NCBI GenBank assembly: GCA_958403905.1
Contig: CATXZD010000012.1
Coordinates: 1 to 64,000 of the forward strand
Origin: an uncultured Ruminococcus sp.
GTDB taxonomy: Bacteria; Bacillota; Clostridia; Oscillospirales; Acutalibacteraceae
Direction: 5' to 3'
DNA length: 64,000 nucleotides
The first letter of the stretch is position 1; every line of letters starts with the position of its first letter. The position numbers were made by a program, and so were the translations under genes. Below are positions 62,153 through 64,000 of the stretch, piece by piece. The notes under the pieces were generated by a model that was given only the letters and a program-made list of their open reading frames with translations, was not told the origin of the DNA and made no database searches.

Positions 62153-63526
62153 ATGAATCTTGAAATTCGCAGGATTATAATAATGTTCGTTTTGATTTTT
62201 TGCCAGACAAACTGCTTTTTTACACTTATGAAGCCAAAATTCGGCAAAAAAACAAGCTTCATAATCGGAAATATTTTTGCATTTATTTCAATGATAATTT
62301 TCACTGCAATTTCTTTTTTTATAAGCAGTGATACAGCAATGTCGCTTTCATTTGTTATATTTTTCATTCCAAGCATTGTGATTTTTATGATTATGTCAAA
62401 GTACAAGGACGGACGCTTTTGGTTTACGTTCTGCTCCTGCGATGTGTTCTTTATTATGATAAACTCGCTTTCCGGAGTAGCCGCGTATGTACTCTATAAA
62501 GAAAACCACGTTATGGTTACCCTGACCGTATGCCTCGCTCTCATAACTTCGGCAGTACTTATTATTTTGTTTTTGCGCAAACCTCTTGGAAAGGCAATGG
62601 ATTTGCAAACATCCAAATGGGGGCTCGAGGCGTTAGTAATAGCATTGTGCGAAGTGGCTGTATATATGTTTGTGGCAACACCCAATGCAATTTATAATTT
62701 TGAGATTTACAATTTTGTGATTTTATTCAGCATAATAATAGTGTTGGTTGCAATATCCTTTATACATATTATGCTGAAAGTATATAATGCAGATAAACAA
62801 ATATTTGAAGCAAAAATAGTAAAGAATGAACTTGAACAAACAAAAATCCTGCTTGAGCAAAGAGAAAAGCAATACTTTACAATAGCAGAAAATATTGATA
62901 AAATAAGATATCTGCACCATGAAATGCGCCACCAAATGGTTCTGATAAAAGAACTTATCAAGGATAATAATTATGATGAGCTTGAAAAATTTGTTGACAA
63001 AATAAATGAAGATATTGACTCTGCAAGCCAGGAAGTGTTCTGTCAGGATTATGCATCAAATCTGATAATTACCTATTATAAAAGCATAATGGATAAAGAA
63101 GGTATACGATTTGAATGTAATGCAAACATACCTCAAGGCATCATAGAAAATAATATGAATAAATGTGTTATTCTGGGAAACATTCTTGAAAATGCCATTG
63201 AGGCATGCCAAAGAATGGACAAAGGTATGGACAGGTTTATAAATCTTGAAGTAAAAAACAAGGACAACAGCCTGATTATCAAGGCAGAAAACTCCTTTGA
63301 CGGCATTGTTAAGGAAGAGAACAGTATTCTGCTTACACGAAAAAATGAAGATAATTTGCAGGGCTTGGGTTTAAATCATATTCAAAACTCAGCAAAGCTT
63401 ATGAATGGTTTTTCGTCCTATAAATATGAGGGCAATATTTTCAGAATTTTTGTTAAGATAAACGGACAAAATCCCATTGATAGTCCTACAGAAATAAACA
63501 AACACGTAACCGGTGTAATACCATAA
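62153..63526 (+). CDS. GHKL (AgrC-type) sensor histidine kinase
   Basis: 457 residues; GGAGAAAAGTAA sits directly before ATG 62153. Six hydrophobic helices in about 5-215. The His box is LHHEMRHQMVLIKEL (near 254). The GHKL ATPase shows LGNILENAIEACQRM (near 342) and NLQGLGLNHIQN (near 402). It probably senses an extracellular or membrane signal and acts on the regulator just upstream. Confidence 0.92.
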   Translation: MNLEIRRIIIMFVLIFCQTNCFFTLMKPKFGKKTSFIIGNIFAFISMIIFTAISFFISSDTAMSLSFVIFFIPSIVIFMIMSKYKDGRFWFTFCSCDVFFIMINSLSGVAAYVLYKENHVMVTLTVCLALITSAVLIILFLRKPLGKAMDLQTSKWGLEALVIALCEVAVYMFVATPNAIYNFEIYNFVILFSIIIVLVAISFIHIMLKVYNADKQIFEAKIVKNELEQTKILLEQREKQYFTIAENIDKIRYLHHEMRHQMVLIKELIKDNNYDELEKFVDKINEDIDSASQEVFCQDYASNLIITYYKSIMDKEGIRFECNANIPQGIIENNMNKCVILGNILENAIEACQRMDKGMDRFINLEVKNKDNSLIIKAENSFDGIVKEENSILLTRKNEDNLQGLGLNHIQNSAKLMNGFSSYKYEGNIFRIFVKINGQNPIDSPTEINKHVTGVIP

Positions 63527-63630
63527 TACTTAAAAGCTACAGAATGCAATAGCAGTACAGCTTTTGCTATAAAAAATGTATCAAACATCAAATCCAAAAC
63601 AAATACAAAATAAAAAAAGGAGCAAATACT

Positions 63631-64000
63631 ATGAGAATCGCAGTAACTTATGAAAACGGAAACATCTTCCAGCACTTCGGTCATACCGAACAATTCAAAT
63701 TATATGATATTGAAAACGGCAAGATTATTAAATCAGAGCTTGTAGATACCAACGGCTCCGGTCACGGCGCACTTGCAGGCCTACTCTCTGCTTTAAAAGT
63801 AGATGTACTCATTTGCGGCGGTATTGGCGGCGGTGCAAAAACAGCACTTGCAGAAAGAGGAATAAAGCTTTACGGTGGTGTCAGCGGTAACGCTGATGAA
63901 GCTGTAAACGCTTTGATTGCCGGCAATCTTGCTTTCAATCCTGATGTGCATTGTAATCACCATGAGCACGAACATGGCGGAGAAGCCCATACTTGCGGTG
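63631..64000 (+). CDS. NifX/NifB-type dinitrogenase cofactor-binding domain protein (partial)
   Basis: The gene runs off the right edge; about 123 residues are visible. AAGGAG precedes ATG 63631. The fold is the small NifX/NafY/NifB C-terminal type: IAVTYENGNIFQHFGHTEQF at the start, then DVLICGGIGGGAKTALAERG and LYGGVSGNADEAVNALIAG. A His-rich tail (HCNHHEHEH) could bind metal. Such stand-alone proteins are common in Clostridia without nitrogen fixation and may bind iron-sulfur or metal cofactors. Not linked to the preceding genes. Confidence 0.88.
   Translation, partial: MRIAVTYENGNIFQHFGHTEQFKLYDIENGKIIKSELVDTNGSGHGALAGLLSALKVDVLICGGIGGGAKTALAERGIKLYGGVSGNADEAVNALIAGNLAFNPDVHCNHHEHEHGGEAHTCG

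Noticed and set aside
1..64000. tRNA or rRNA genes
   Set aside because: I looked for TTC-loop and acceptor patterns near the ICE end and between operons and found none that I could support.

Overview
The window looks like chromosomal DNA of an AT-rich Gram-positive anaerobe of the Clostridia (Ruminococcus/Oscillospiraceae-like is my inference). Support comes from strong AGGAGG-type ribosome binding sites, GHKL/LytTR two-component pairs, a clostripain-type lipoprotein, huge secreted YD-repeat proteins and an integrative conjugative element (ICE) with large serine recombinases.

Region 1 (1 to about 38.2 kb) is the right-hand part of an ICE; its left end is outside the window. The transfer backbone runs left to right: NlpC/P60 cell-wall hydrolase (partial), DUF6103-like protein, amidoligase, gamma-glutamylcyclotransferase-like protein, an unknown protein, ribbon-helix-helix accessory protein, MobP-type HUH relaxase, DUF3991/toprim primase-like protein, VirD4-like coupling protein and a small HTH protein. 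It ends with control genes (two XRE regulators, a zinc-ribbon protein, a sigma-like factor), two small ORFs and three tandem serine recombinases. Cargo interrupts it: (a) 951-4521, an HxlR regulator, an NAD(P)-binding oxidoreductase, an FMN/Fe-S protein damaged by a 35-bp tandem duplication, a zinc macrodomain and a class-M sirtuin; (b) an IS110-family element with a candidate bridge RNA; (c) a GNAT acetyltransferase; (d) two secreted RHS/YD toxins, each with a candidate immunity gene, followed by a LytTR regulator and GHKL kinase.

Region 2 (about 38.2-64 kb) reads as host chromosome: a clostripain-family lipoprotein, a large lipoprotein, a GHKL kinase and LytTR regulator, a decayed tyrosine integrase, an XRE membrane regulator, a heterodimeric ABC exporter, a DUF308/HdeD-like membrane protein, a 2.4k-residue surface protein, another LytTR/GHKL pair and a partial NifX/NifB-like gene.

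A recurring theme is a LytTR regulator plus GHKL kinase beside one or more very large secreted proteins. Paired direct repeats of 20 or 21 bp period lie upstream of all four large genes (RHS1, RHS2, the 1117-residue lipoprotein and the 2414-residue surface protein). This suggests that cell-surface and toxin genes are each switched by a neighbouring peptide-sensing type system. Other points of interest are the repeated RHS-immunity-HTH-fragment architecture, a strong seven-codon leader ORF before RHS1, an RNA hairpin that hides the ribosome binding site of the sigma-like gene, and a long structured-looking non-coding block before the recombinases.
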